NCBI GenBank assembly: GCA_009801015.1
Contig: VHZZ01004033.1
Coordinates: 40,316-67,505, forward strand
Reading direction: 5' to 3'
DNA length: 27,190 nucleotides
DNA from: Silene noctiflora
Lineage: Eukaryota > Streptophyta > Magnoliopsida > Caryophyllales > Caryophyllaceae
The notes beneath the pieces are model-generated. The model was not told the origin of the DNA and ran no database searches. It saw nothing but the letters and a program-made list of their open reading frames with translations. Both the position numbers and the translations under genes were made by a program. Positions within the stretch are counted from its first letter, which is position 1; each line of letters starts with the position of its first letter. Positions 9,368 through 20,589 of the stretch are shown piece by piece.

Positions 9368-9689
9368 ATTTTCGCAGTACATTTTTTACTCATTACAGTA
9401 CTAGTGGGTGGTTATAGGGGATGGCGATATTCAACGGTATGGTCGCGGGTGGCAGGGGAGGGGCAGTGTCGAAGGATGTCCGGTGGACAATAGTGGGTGG
9501 TCAAGGGAGAGGTGGTGGTAGTAGGTTGAAGTTGGTGGCTGGTGGTTGGGGTGTGTTTGAGAATTGGTGTGTGTTTTTTATTTTTTTCTCTTTTCCCCCC
9601 AATGTAGTACACGTTCTAATGAAGGAGAAATGAAAGGGGTAGTATGGTCAAAAGTGTACTGTAACGAGTAAAATGTGTACTGCGAAAAT
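9368..9689. mobile_element. Unclassified TIR element (322 bp) with G-rich core
   Basis: The ends form 34-bp inverted repeats with three mismatches: ATTTTCGCAGTACA at 9368 and its complement ending at 9689, with ACTC(A/G)TTACAGTAC at the inner ends. The core at 9402-9560 is strongly G-rich on the plus strand, with many GGTGG, GTGGGTGG and GGTCG words, unlike the AT-rich surroundings. I could not find a clean target duplication, so the superfamily stays open. It encodes no protein I can recognise. Confidence 0.75.
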
Positions 9690-10073
9690 CAGCTCGTTTC
9701 CCCACCACATTCTTCATACGTATTTAATTACTCTCTTTCATACTTTCTTTAATATCAACCAATCAAAATACATACAATTAAAACCATACATGAAAATGAT
9801 AATTTGCTAAAATATTACAAATACATTAGGAACATATAAAATTACAAAACTTAAAGAGTCAACATTCCGATTTACAAATTATAATCATAGAAATTACCCC
9901 GTACAACATTAAAAATAATATAATACATTTATAAACCAGAAAAATTATTGAAGGATAAAAATAGAAAAATAATATAAAATGATTCTTTTATATATGAATA
10001 TATTTTTAAATGAAAAAAATCATTTTTATCAAAAAAAAATTTTTATAAAATGATTTTTTTAAATTTAAAAGCA
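9690..10073. other. AT-rich body, possibly of a non-autonomous Helitron
   Basis: Very AT-rich sequence with A-runs and no coding potential. It ends in a Helitron-type 3' terminus at 10074-10108, so part of it is likely element body. I could not find the 5' TC end. Confidence 0.4.
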
Positions 10074-10108
10074 ACCCGTGCATTTTGTGCACGGGTGTAT
10101 AAAACTAG
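10074..10108 (+). mobile_element. Helitron 3' terminus
   Basis: ACCCGTGCA (10074-10082) and TGCACGGGT (10088-10096) form a perfect 9-bp stem with a 5-nt loop. Eight bases further on the element ends in CTAG (10105-10108), followed by T. A hairpin shortly before CTRR, with insertion next to T, is the hallmark of Helitron 3' ends. Helitrons make no target duplication, and the 5' end could not be placed. Confidence 0.75.
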
Positions 10109-10305
10109 TATATATACATAGCTTGAATGCTTGATAGCTATTCGAACCGTCCAATTGGACGTATAGTGGAAAGAATTATATACATGGCACCCAATAATTA
10201 GTTGTTTTTATTTTCGGACTGAACCTAAAGATCCATAAATCCGAGGCCAAAGATCAAGTTATGATTTTGACCAAATTTGCAATGATTGCATCTGATCATT
10301 AGAAC

Positions 10306-13300
10306 TTAGATTGAAGACTTGAGGTAAGAATCTGTCTCCGTCATTACAAGATGACTTGCTTCTTGTTGTACCAAATCAAAAGAGGTAAAAGAATATGGCT
10401 CCAGTTTGATATTCGAATCTTTTCCGCTCAAATCAAATCGACTTGAAGATGGACTTACCTGCAGCAGCAAAGTTTTCAAATATCAATACAATTGCTAGAT
10501 TACTTGCTTGTTTGCATACCCGTTGGCCGTTACAACCTGATCCGCCTAAATCTGACCCAAAATGGACCTGTTACCCGATTGCCGGGTCTTACTCTTACAT
10601 GACATGACAGTAATTATCATTGAATTACCAATTTTAAAGCAAAAAATAGAAACCAGTACAGATGAATTTTGTGAACTAACTTACCCTGCAGACAGTTTAC
10701 TGTAAACAGAAATTGACATTCATGTCTCTTAATATTTTATGGAACCAGACAGGTCACTATTTATTTTATTCGAAATGGGGTGTACGAACATAACTTCTAA
10801 ACTGAGAACTGGAGAAGTCATGAGAGAATGATCAAACACGTCAATTCTGAGAATGGTAAATAGAGATTGTTTCATTGATTACCTTCATGGGATTGTCAAG
10901 GGAATTTTCATCCATCCCATTTGAAGAGGTTAGAACGGTCCTCTTTAATCCGTCCAATCGTACAGAATTTTTATTCAACCCAAGGGAGAGCTTCAGATCC
11001 ACATAGTTACTTCCGAAATTCACAATCTGCATCAATCAAAACTCCGGTAAGAAAGTTGAAATGTACAACTTTTTATCGGCACAGCTATTTCAGGAATTCA
11101 ACCATATGGAGTAATTTAAGAACAATAAAACATCACATGAAAATTATGTTGATAGATATACCTTAATGGTGACATAACTCTTGTTGTCAGTTGCATTTTT
11201 CCAACTTATCGCAGAGGCAACTAATGAATTGACAGTTGCTCGAATTGTGGTGTCAAGAAGGGTTGCTCCACTAGATTTTGTGAAAAACTGTTGCATCCAA
11301 TAGCTTGGAGTACCATACACATGGGAAGCATTGTAAACAATAGCATCGGGATTCCACCTTTGATTACACAAGTTTCAAATGATTGCGCTAAATATCAGTT
11401 GAGAGACCAAAAAAGTGAGTTTCCAATAATAAGTTGTTCTATGCGTTCTTAGTTTATGAGTCATCCTAACTTATCAAGATATGAAGCATGTTGGAAAAAA
11501 AAACCTACTACAAAGAGGTGAAATTGTTTGACCACCTAAGTCAAATGGAGACAATAAAAATGGGATGCAGAGAGTACTTCAGAAAGGAAAAGGAGAGAGG
11601 AATACCGTCTGTCATTAGTATTTACAAAGAGAGGAGCGTAGCTCGCCATCTCAACAACATCACTGCAATATGAAAAAAAAATTGCAATTTGTCAGAATGT
11701 CAGAAGTAGAACTTGAGGAAATATGAACACCTTTAAGCATTTAAGCATGTCTGAATTCCTGATAGTTAGAAATGCGAAATAAGGATTTTGTGCATGGGAT
11801 AAACTAATGCACTGCAAACCTATTCTTCTCTATGCCAATAAGGAAAGCAGCTTCAGCGATAGCAGCTAGAAGACTTCCTGTTCCAGCATCTTTTCCAGTT
11901 ACAGCGTATTCACTCACAAAAGCCTGTTTGTAACAGCACATAAACGGTAAGAAGAATTGTAATCTGGACAGGTTAAAGACTTGGGTGCGAATCAAAAGCA
12001 TACCTTTGGGCCACTACGTCGGGTATTGTCAAACTTATGAGTCTTAGAGAACATATCATTGGCAGAAGTATATATCTGGCAGAAAAAACATCATAGAAAA
12101 GATGAGACTTTTATCAGGTACTTTTTAGCAAGATATCAAGACATAGGCTGACATTCCATAAACGAGACGATTGTTCTGAAGTTTACATGAAAGTCATAGA
12201 GATCAGCTGGATGATCCAAAGGAGTCGATGAAGCATCACAATTTGAGATGGTTTGAATGTCTGGATAGGCTTTCTTCAAAGCATCGTAAAACTTGAGGTA
12301 ATTTGCTGCCAAGGTATCGAAAGAATTAGTAAATGTGTTATTTCACTCCATTAAGTGTTACAGTGCCGATCTTATATGAAGAGGTCTTGTTAGTAATCTT
12401 ATGATTATAAACATGCAAACCATACCTCGATAGTATTGTTTCCCACAATCTTCATTCCCAATAGCAATATATTTAAGATCAAAGGGTTCCGGGTGCCCCA
12501 TTGCAGCTCGAAGAGAGCCCCATTGAGAAGAAGGATCTCCTCTAGCAAATTCAATGCTGTCAAGCATTTCCTGAATTCATGGTACAAGAAATTTAAATGG
12601 TGAGACTAGTGCAAAGAATAATTTGTCCCAACATTCAATAATGTCCTGAGAGGAGATGGAATTGAACAGAAGTTTAAAGAACAACCGAGAATAGGTGTCT
12701 CTTCAGTGAGACAACTATCTGCATTAGGTTCCGCAGAAATTTTTCTGATGGAAGTGAGTTGTGAAAATGTACACACAGAAACGTGACTGTAATTTGGAAT
12801 TCAATATACTGTCTTAAAAACAAGCAATGAAGAGAACAACGATGACATACTTGCACGAAAGGTAAAATATCGGCTGTTTCAACTTCATCTTGATGACTGA
12901 TTCCTATAGTAGCCAAGATATCAGCATGAACATATCCATCAGAGAAGAAAAAAAAGTATAAGAGAAGAAAATCAATGTTAAAATAGTACTCCATACTATT
13001 CTTACCGTTATTAATTACCCATATTGGAGCCGCACCCAGGTCTTCAGCCAACTGCAGATCCACGTGAATTAGACATAGTCCTCCTCAACAAAATGTGAAT
13101 ATATTCTCTATGAACTTGTGAACAATAAGAAAAATTCAAACAAAAGAAAACTACAAAAAATTGTTCTCACTTGAAGAAATTCAAAATAACCAATTCCATC
13201 GTCAGTCCAGTACATCCAAACATCACCAAAATGTCCAGGTCTATTCTCCCACGGTCCAACTGTTTCTTTCCAGCGAAAAGCATTTCTTAGCCATTCGCCT

Positions 13301-15279
13301 TCAACAAAACAACCACCTGATGCATTGGACAATACAAAGATACTTGGTGAAACAAATAGGGTAAAGATATAGCATGGATAGTCGGATATAGCTAAAAAGT
13401 TGAATAAATTTTTTTTGCTTCTCAAAATATAGCACTCTACAACCGGCAGTCCGGCACCAGTATAAAATGTCACCTGGGAATCTGATGAATCGAGGTTCCA
13501 AACCAACAAGCTTTTCAAAGAGGTCCTTACGGAATCCATGCCCCTATATTAAATCGTGAACTTTTAGACAATAGAAATTGAGAACTGTGAGAAGTGAATG
13601 TATTCCTTCATATGCCAAGTTCAAATCGCACCTCCTTTTAGAATTTTTTTTTTTCTGAAGAATCCTTTTAGAATGTTTTATAGTGAACTTAATTGCAAGT
13701 CATGAAGAAATAATTTGTAAAGTTTTTCAGCGTCTATTAAATATCAATGAGAGAATATATGAGACCAACCAACATACACATCTACCTTATAGGTATCTGT
13801 TGGCATTGCTGAAACTTGGTCAAACCACAATACTCCCTTCTTGCTTGTTGTCAGTTGAAGCCTGGCATTTGTATTTGAACTTTTAGCTTCTAACACGACC
13901 TCCATCTTTGTCCAATTCTTGACAGTACTTGCATCAGCGCTGGAAATTAAACAGAATATTAAGATCATAATGCTAGCATAAATTACTTCTTACATTTATC
14001 TATGCTCAATATTCAAGAAAATCCAGGAATCTTACACCATATTGCTGGTAGAGAGCACTTCCAATCCATTAGCGCTTGTTAATGACACAGTAACATCAAT
14101 TGAGTCTAGTGACCGAACATAGAATACTACTTTATACATCTTTCCTTTTTCAATGTTCTGCAATTTCATATGAAGTCGACAAAATTTCAGAGATGTTAAA
14201 ACCAGATGTTATCTACCAAATACCCTATAAAAGGCAGTTAATAAACAAGGTCCTTTATATGCGTTGGATAAATAACACGCAGTTTTACAATACCGCCTTA
14301 CAGTAGAATTTTCTGCTCAATGAAAGACTAAACTCCTTCACAGTCTTACACTACAGCCTTTTCTGAAAAAGTACAAAACTGAAGAGCCATTAATTCTTAC
14401 CATCCCCCAGTATCCAGGGTTATAAATTCCAACACCACCACTGGGACAAACATTGGCACCGTCCTTGTCACATAAAACATCCATCCGAAGTGCCACTTTG
14501 TTACGTTCAAAACACGAGGAAAGGTCAGTTGAAACAACTACAGTTGTATCATCTCCAATTATTGACCAAGGTTTGATATTTGATGGAGTATGCTGACCAC
14601 CAGCTTCAAATCCTATAACCACAGTTTTGCTAAGTTAGATACACCAGCTATAATTCCGAAGGAAACCATTGCTTTAATATATAGTAAGTCGAAAATGTGA
14701 GCGTACTCAGTTAGAAACAAAATTATCCTACTTAAGTCAAATATAGTTACAATAAAGCTACTAACTTTTCAAAACATTACATGCAACATCAATGCACATA
14801 CAACATAAGCAAAATGACATAAAAACAATGACTTCAGATGAGAAAAAATAGAAAAAGGAACACTAAAGCTTCTCCATTTTCAGTATTTTCAATTCATCTG
14901 TCGGGAATATGCGCTCATTCTTAAACTGATTAAGACTAAAAGTAGAAATATACCTCTGTTGCTAACCAGTTCAGCCCAAAGTCCACCAGATCCCGCATGA
15001 TTGATCTCCTGCATTTTATATTCATCAAGAAGTAAGAATCTCAATCCATTAAAAATTCCTTAAAAAGCTCAACCGAACCAATACTGTTTAAAAGATAAAA
15101 ACCTCGAAAAATATTCCAAACAATGTATCAGGAATAGTCCTGACTGCTGCTGACGTGTTGACAAAGAGTACTGCAGTTTGGTTCTGCTTAATTTTTTCAA
15201 TATCATAAGAATGAGACACAGTCCATGCTCCTAACAAAAGGCATAGCAGGAAACAATATGCAGGCTTCAAAGAAACCAT
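10306..15279 (-). CDS. ASD1: GH51 alpha-L-arabinofuranosidase, 17 exons, 674 aa
   Basis: Secreted enzyme that removes terminal arabinofuranosyl residues from cell-wall arabinan and arabinoxylan. Minus-strand exons: 15279-15103, 15008-14954, 14612-14401, 14157-14036, 13939-13786, 13543-13474, 13316-13171, 13051-13006, 12903-12851, 12570-12426, 12305-12187, 12075-12004, 11923-11820, 11662-11606, 11357-11162, 11026-10883, 10458-10306. Every junction keeps phase. Residues 1-24 are a signal peptide (LLCLLLGAWTVSHS). GIFFEEINHAGSGGLWAEL follows, then a carbohydrate-binding-like region and the catalytic barrel (RFIRFPGGCFVEG). GNED holds the likely acid/base Glu385 and FVSEYA the likely nucleophile Glu462. 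A C-terminal beta domain ends near LEPYSFTSFDL. NQT at 33 and NTS at 41 are glycosylation sequons. Length is close to the Arabidopsis ASD1 type, about 678 aa from memory. Odd points: YYRA where relatives usually have YYRG, and a tail of about 20 residues after SFDL. No stops or frameshifts; the gene looks intact. Confidence 0.95.
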
Positions 15280-15536
15280 TTTTGCCTCAGAACATTAAAC
15301 TTCTGCCTGTGTTCAGCAACTGCAAATATAATGAAAAAAATAATTCAGAAGAAATACTGAATAAACGCTCGACAAAGCACCTCCAAAATAAAGCCAATTT
15401 TGCGTAAGCTGCAAAATGCTACCAATACCGCAACAACTTTGACGTTTTTACTTATGAAACCCAATGATTAACCCTACAATCAAATGAGAGATACATAGGA
15501 TATGGCTTGTCTCACATGTAACTCCACAAAACAATA
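15280..15536 (-). promoter_or_regulatory. 5' leader and proximal upstream of the arabinofuranosidase gene
   Basis: Immediately upstream of the start codon on the minus strand. AACACAG at about 15314-15308 could be a 5' UTR intron acceptor. No TATA box was convincingly placed. A Stowaway MITE bounds the region 258 bp from the ATG. Confidence 0.4.
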
Positions 15537-15758
15537 CTCCCTCCATCCCCGGTCATTTATTTAACTATTTCATTTTAGGGTGTTTAATTCATTTGTTTAC
15601 CTTTCTATATTGAGAAGTTTTTCTATGGGTAATTCGATCGTCCAATTGTACTATTGTGTACTTGTCAGCCATTAACTACAACCTCAAATGGTTCCTTCCT
15701 CTTTCCTTGTTCTTTGAATCAAAAGCAAAAGTAAGCAAATAAAACGAGATGGAGGGAG
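15537..15758. mobile_element. Stowaway MITE upstream of the arabinofuranosidase gene
   Basis: Ends are CTCCCTCCATCCCC (15537) and GATGGAGGGAG (ending 15758), with TA on both sides (15535-15536 and 15759-15760). TTTATTT and AAATAAAA words lie just inside the two ends, as in other Stowaway elements. It is 222 bp with no coding capacity. Confidence 0.88.
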
Positions 15759-15967
15759 TAATATACTAAGTTCCAAATCCCAGGCAAATTGAACAAGAAT
15801 GAATTTCGGAAGGAACAACAATCATCTGTAAACTACCATCTTCAATAATTACAAAACCATACATAATTCAGCAGTTAATTACAAAACCATACATACAAAA
15901 CGAAAATGTGACTGATGTCTACAACTTTGGAAATTGTACAAAACCCATGTACCAAATTTGCCCATTA

Positions 15968-16272
15968 GAGCATCCACATTTTGAAGATCATTTTCTCTTT
16001 TCCCTACCCAATTCCCAATTTCTTCATCCTCTTCCTCTCTTTTTCTCCACATCAAACATCCTCCCTTCCTCTCTTTTTTCACCTTTTAAGTAGTCCCCAC
16101 CACCCATTTTCTCTGGCACTTGGGTCAAGACAAGGACATCCTCCATCTATAGAGGATGCCTTCCTCTTCCTCTTCAAAGAGGATGCAAAGAGGATGTTGC
16201 CACATTGAAGAGGACATCCTCTTAGTACTATTCTCATCTAAGTAGGATCAATCTTCTTCAATTTGGATGCTC
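15968..16272. mobile_element. MITE with GAGCATCC termini (305 bp)
   Basis: The left end GAGCATCCACATTTTGAAGA and the right end TCTTCAATTTGGATGCTC are inverted repeats of about 20 bp, each preceded or followed by TA. Inside are repeated CATCCTC and GAGGATG words that form nested hairpins (16137-16200), and a long pyrimidine-rich tract (about 15990-16085). TA flanks suit Tc1/Mariner, while TTA/TAA would suit Harbinger; the superfamily is unresolved. Confidence 0.75.
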
Positions 16273-16375
16273 TAAATGCACACACATTTGAAATATTGTA
16301 ATTGCTTGAAATAGGAGAGAAACAGAAAACAATCCAAGTGGGGTTTCTCACAGTAGCACAACTATCCCGAGCAAT

Positions 16376-16455
16376 GAAAAAATTAAAATATTCTGATAAA
16401 ATTTTCGAGTTTACCGAAAAAATTAAAATATTCTGATAAAATTTTCGACTTTACC
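16376..16455. repeat. Two-copy 40-bp tandem duplication
   Basis: Units at 16376-16415 and 16416-16455 begin GAAAAAATTAAAATATTC and end TTTACC, differing at one base (CGAG versus CGAC). The near identity points to a recent slippage or unequal-exchange event. Confidence 0.92.
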
Positions 16456-17661
16456 TCATTTGATTTATAGGTCGTCCCCATAACTACAAATACTGATTCC
16501 GCAACTGGTTTATAAGGCATCAACATTAATTGTAGCATCTATAGTCAAAAGAAAAATTCACGCAAACTACACTACACATACAAAAAGTCCACGTATTGAA
16601 ATCATGTAATCAGAAAAGAAAGTAGAAATAATCCCAGAAATCATTAATGAATTGTACAAAATTAAAATAAAGTAGATAACCAAACAATGTTTTATCAGAG
16701 TTTGACTGAAACTCTGAAAGACGGTATCATAATATCCTGCTAATTACATATTAGTCGTACCTGGCAAAATGGGTTATCTTCAAAGTTTAAATGTTACAGT
16801 AAAAGTTTGCTTAAATTAAATTAGATTAGATATAAGTAAGGATAAATTAGTTGGGATTTAATTTTACAAAGCACAAGAGAATGATTTATATAGTGAAATG
16901 AAGGGTGGAAAATGAAATGACATCAAATGTGGAAAATGGTACTTTGATGGACCCACTTTAACTATGTTGTATTGCGCCCGAATATTGCCCAGATAAGTCT
17001 GCCTTTGCTTTCACGACAGAATCCTTGATTACCCTATCATAAACCGGTTATTAGTTTCCCTTAACACGGATATGCATCAAAAGTTAGAACGAGTCAAGTA
17101 TCATTTTAGATATATGTATAAGACATCTGTTTTTGTTAATTGTTATGACTTTGTCAATTTATGGAGCATATACAAACTTCGAAATAAAGTATTTGCATCC
17201 GATTAACTAAATATAATGGCATCACAACACTTGTATTTCACAAATACTCACTAGATGCAGATGTCGTGAGGGGTAATTCTCTCTAAACGGAGATATCTAT
17301 TGTACACTTTGAATTGATGACACAAAAATACTTGTTGGAGTACTGTTGATTATGATAATTCTAATTTGTACCGTAATAGCAAAACTTTAATTCTAATTGA
17401 TTCAAAATCAGCACCAACAGAAAACTGATTTAAAATCTGAGTGACTAATCAAAATGATGCTAATCTAGTAGTAGTCAGAGTAATCAATGATATCAATATC
17501 AATTAAGTAAACGTACCCCTTTGGGCATTAGATTATGTTATTGGATGGATAAGACACTAATCTTCTCACCAATGTTTAGTGACGTGGATTATATTGTTTG
17601 ATATCTAAAATAATTGCTGCTTGTCAATCACAACAATTATTTGGGAGACTTATCATAACAT
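16456..17661. other. Intergenic, nothing recognised
   Basis: About 1.2 kb of AT-rich sequence without coding frames, RNA genes or recognised element ends. Confidence 0.5.
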
Positions 17662-17800
17662 TTTTTTTTTTTTTTTTGTTTCAAACTTGTGATACATTTG
17701 TGAGCATTTAGAATTTGAGACTAACCGGTAAAGAATTGTTTTAGCTTAGTTAAATGTTTTGTGTTCGAGTCCTGAGAATACAGTAGTGTTATAACTCGTA
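17662..17800 (+). mobile_element. Degenerate tRNA-related SINE-like sequence
   Basis: TAGCTTAGTTAA (17742-17753) resembles an A box, and TGTTCGAGTCC (17762-17772) is a good B box. The spacing of about 20 bp is short for a tRNA promoter, so the element is degenerate or internally deleted. A 15-16-base T run at 17662-17677 lies upstream. It is not part of a clear tail on this strand and may belong to another insertion. Confidence 0.4.
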
Positions 17801-18167
17801 AGGAAAAAGTTTACTGTTCTAATGATCCTATCCAACTCTTGGATTAAACGGGATGCTCTAGACAAAATAGTTTAGATGTGGCATGCTCCTTTCGTGAAGT
17901 GTTGTCAACAATTGTCCCCACCTCTTTAGAGTGTTTTAGTTAGAATAGCATTCTATTCAAGCCTATAACAACTCCTTTAGGAAGATTAAATCATATAATC
18001 ACACATTTTTGTGGTTGTTAAACTAGGTCTAGTTTGTTACGTATTTTTAGGCACATATATAATGTACAATATTTTCTATGACCGAAACATTAGCCATGTT
18101 TTCATAACTCATTTGGAATTTAACTAATTTTGGGTTAAAGTAGTATCCAATCTCCGGACTTATATTG
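17801..18167. other. Intergenic, nothing recognised
   Basis: AT-rich spacer between two SINE-like sequences. No gene or inverted repeat of note was seen. Confidence 0.45.
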
Positions 18168-18290
18168 TTTTTCCTTTATTTTGGTTTAAATGAGCGTATT
18201 TATGTTGTGGGTGAGAATCGATCCCTTAACTTCATGGTTGGAGACTGGAGTAAGAGAGCTTTTATTACTTGAGCTAACTCTTATTCTCGA
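18168..18290 (-). mobile_element. tRNA-derived SINE, longer copy
   Basis: On the minus strand it has an A box TAGCTCAAGTAA (18276-18265), a B box GGATCGATTCTC (18224-18213), then CACCCACAACATAAA, GCTCATTT and an A-rich tail. It is the same family as the copy at 8907-9010, sharing AAGAGTTAGCTCAAGT and the post-B-box body. It keeps about 22 more bases between the boxes. The B box has a T-to-A change, and the A box has drifted. Confidence 0.72.
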
Positions 18291-18486
18291 TCTCCAAGCA
18301 TATATACAACGAGGTTTCTTTCAGATTTAGTGAGAATTTATAAATCGTCTACCAAATTTGGATAGAATTTAATTAGCCAGGGTCGAACATCTGAACTCAA
18401 TATTTATAGTAACTTGCATATTCATAATTGTCCATGTACTCCGCATATTATTAGAAGCAAATACAATATTAATGTACTACACTGTC

Positions 18487-19000
18487 TAGGGGTGTTAATG
18501 AGACGAGACAGCTCGCGAGCTACTCGAGATCGGCTCGGTCAAAGCTCAGCTCGTGCGAGCTTGGCTCGGGATCGACTCGAGAGCTTAACGAGTCAAGCCG
18601 AGCAAAGGCTGGCTCGACTCGAAAAGCTCGCGAGCAGCTAGAACTTGTATGATTAAATAAGATATTGCTCATATTTTATAAAAATATTTTATCATGAATA
18701 TATTTTAGTATCACACATATCAAATGTCTCGCTGATTTACCAAATATTTTGACATATAACGTTCGAGCCTTGTTATTGAAAATATCGACAGAAAAAAATT
18801 TAAAAAATAAACAATTTTATATAGGTTCGATTTGGGCTCGAGTTAAGCTCGAGCTCGCGTTAAAGCTCGCAAGCTTTATAACGAGCACATTTTTTTCAAA
18901 CTCGGGTAAGCTCGAGATCGGCTCGAGCTCGAGTTTTGGTTCTTGAGCACAAGCCGAGCAAGGCCAAGCTCGGGCTCGGCTCGACTCGTTAACACCCCTA
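18487..19000. mobile_element. hAT-type MITE rich in GAGCTCG words (514 bp)
   Basis: Terminal inverted repeats TAGGGGTGTTAATGAG (18487) and CTCGTTAACACCCCTA (ending 19000) match at 15 of 16 positions. Flanking 8-mers ACACTGTC (18479-18486) and ACATTGTC (19001-19008) form an 8-bp target duplication with one mismatch, as hAT transposases produce. The two ends (about 18503-18640 and 18825-18990) are packed with short CTCGAG, GAGCTC and GGCTCG words in both orientations, around an AT-rich middle. It has no transposase and is therefore non-autonomous. Confidence 0.87.
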
Positions 19001-19008
19001 ACATTGTC

Positions 19009-19911
19009 CACTTTAGCTCTGTTTTGAATAGGTTGTGATTGTTTGCCATGTCGGTACGATTCCATTTAAGAGGCTTCGACCTAACTACCAAGGCAAATGA
19101 GATTCGATTACGTTAAAGTATTAGAGAATTGGATTGGATGTATTTTTAGTCCGGGTAGACAAATGGAAAATAAACTGCATAAAACACAATAAATAAAAAG
19201 TAAAAAATATATTGCGAAAATAAGTTACGTTGCGAAAATAAAGCACGGTAAAGTATTCTCGGGCCTTACAATTGAAACTCAAGAGACCAATTCGTGTACT
19301 CCCCTTGTACATGACAATTCAAAGGAATAATATGAGAAATTATTATTGACTCAACCGACGTAAATTGGTTGTTTTACCTAAAATGTTAAGAAGTGGTAAT
19401 AAAGCCACAAAGTCATCTTCTAATTGCGTAACTTTACAGTGAATCCAACAAGAAAAATGTAAGCAAGGTTTGAATGAGAAGTGCATTAGGAAGACGTGAA
19501 ATCTTTGTACTAAAATAATAGACTTAAAAAGGATGGATAACTGGATGTGTCTTGCGTAGTTGCGTTTACTCTAAAATATTTCAACTGTTTCGGGATCTCA
19601 TCCTGCAACATGACCAATTGTGTGTGTGTGTGCCCTTGTTGGTTCCTGCGTCAGATTCTCTCTTCTAAAATAAACAAAAAGGTCATGACTCATCAATAAG
19701 AACAATGCTACGTTTAGCATTTCAATGAAGAATAAGTAAGTTTGTAAATTTATATCACTTACATTTGCAAATAGTAGTGCAACCACTCCCAACGGGTCAC
19801 GTTTTTGAATGACTTGAGTAATTCATATCTAAGTATTAATTATGCTTTTATGAGCTTGGTCCGTTGTTTCTTGTTTATATTGATTAGGTATTAAGTTCGG
19901 GAATCAAAGGA

Positions 19912-19913
<2 letters not shown>
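19009..19913. other. Intergenic, nothing recognised
   Basis: AT-rich spacer containing a short (GT)n run near 19619-19632. Open frames here are short and lack recognisable motifs. Confidence 0.5.

Positions 19914-19972
<59 letters not shown>
19914..19972. repeat. (AT)n microsatellite
   Basis: About 29 uninterrupted AT units, followed by a short ACACACAC run. A tract this long is likely to vary in length between individuals and to be difficult to sequence. Confidence 0.97.
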
Positions 19973-19980
<8 letters not shown>

Positions 19981-20589
19981 AAGTGGTCTTGAAGTGTTCA
20001 AGTGAATACTAAGGACTTTTAAATGTAAAGTGTTAGGACTCTGCTTGGTTGATGATACCAAGTCTTTAATCATTAATTGTATGTCTTCTTAGTTTCTATT
20101 TATGGATTTGAAGCCTTCAATCCATATGCCAAGTATGTGTGATGATCAAGAATCAAGATGATCTCGGTTTAGTCTAATGTTGTAAGCTTGATTATGGAAC
20201 TCGTTTTAATTGCCATAGTATCTGCAAAACCACAGTGTATGCCACTGTGGTTTCTGGTTCAACTTAGAGGAGAATATTTCAAAAAAATATAACAAGGGTT
20301 AATCTTGCAAAAGTTTTCTTGTTCTCAAAAAGTGCCTTATTTTCAAATCAAAAAACCTTTTTGTTACTTGTTTGCAAATGGATTTGAAGGATAATCTCAT
20401 TCAAGATCCTGATACTAAAAATGGGTTACTTACTTTTTCTACTAATGGCAAAATTTATAGTTGCCATAAACTTTATAGAAAACCTTCTTGCTTTGAGAGC
20501 CTTACAAACATATTTTCCTTGAGAGGTTTTTTAAAAAGAGAATTTGTCTTTTGTCACTTTGATAATAGAGTAAAGATGTGTATTGGACA
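19973..20589. other. Possible LTR-like noncoding region (left part)
   Basis: No gene was recognised. It holds a perfect 11-bp hairpin, AAACCACAGTG (20227-20237) and CACTGTGGTTT (20243-20253), with loop TATGC. A 69-codon ATG frame at 20378-20608 resembles nothing I know. Together with 21138-21592, from which the hAT MITE separates it, it could be an LTR or promoter of an unidentified element. Confidence 0.3.

Noticed and set aside
9412-9633. Protein-coding gene in the G-rich region
   Set aside because: Overlapping frames on both strands arise from GGTGG-type low complexity inside a TIR element. No domain or codon structure supports coding.
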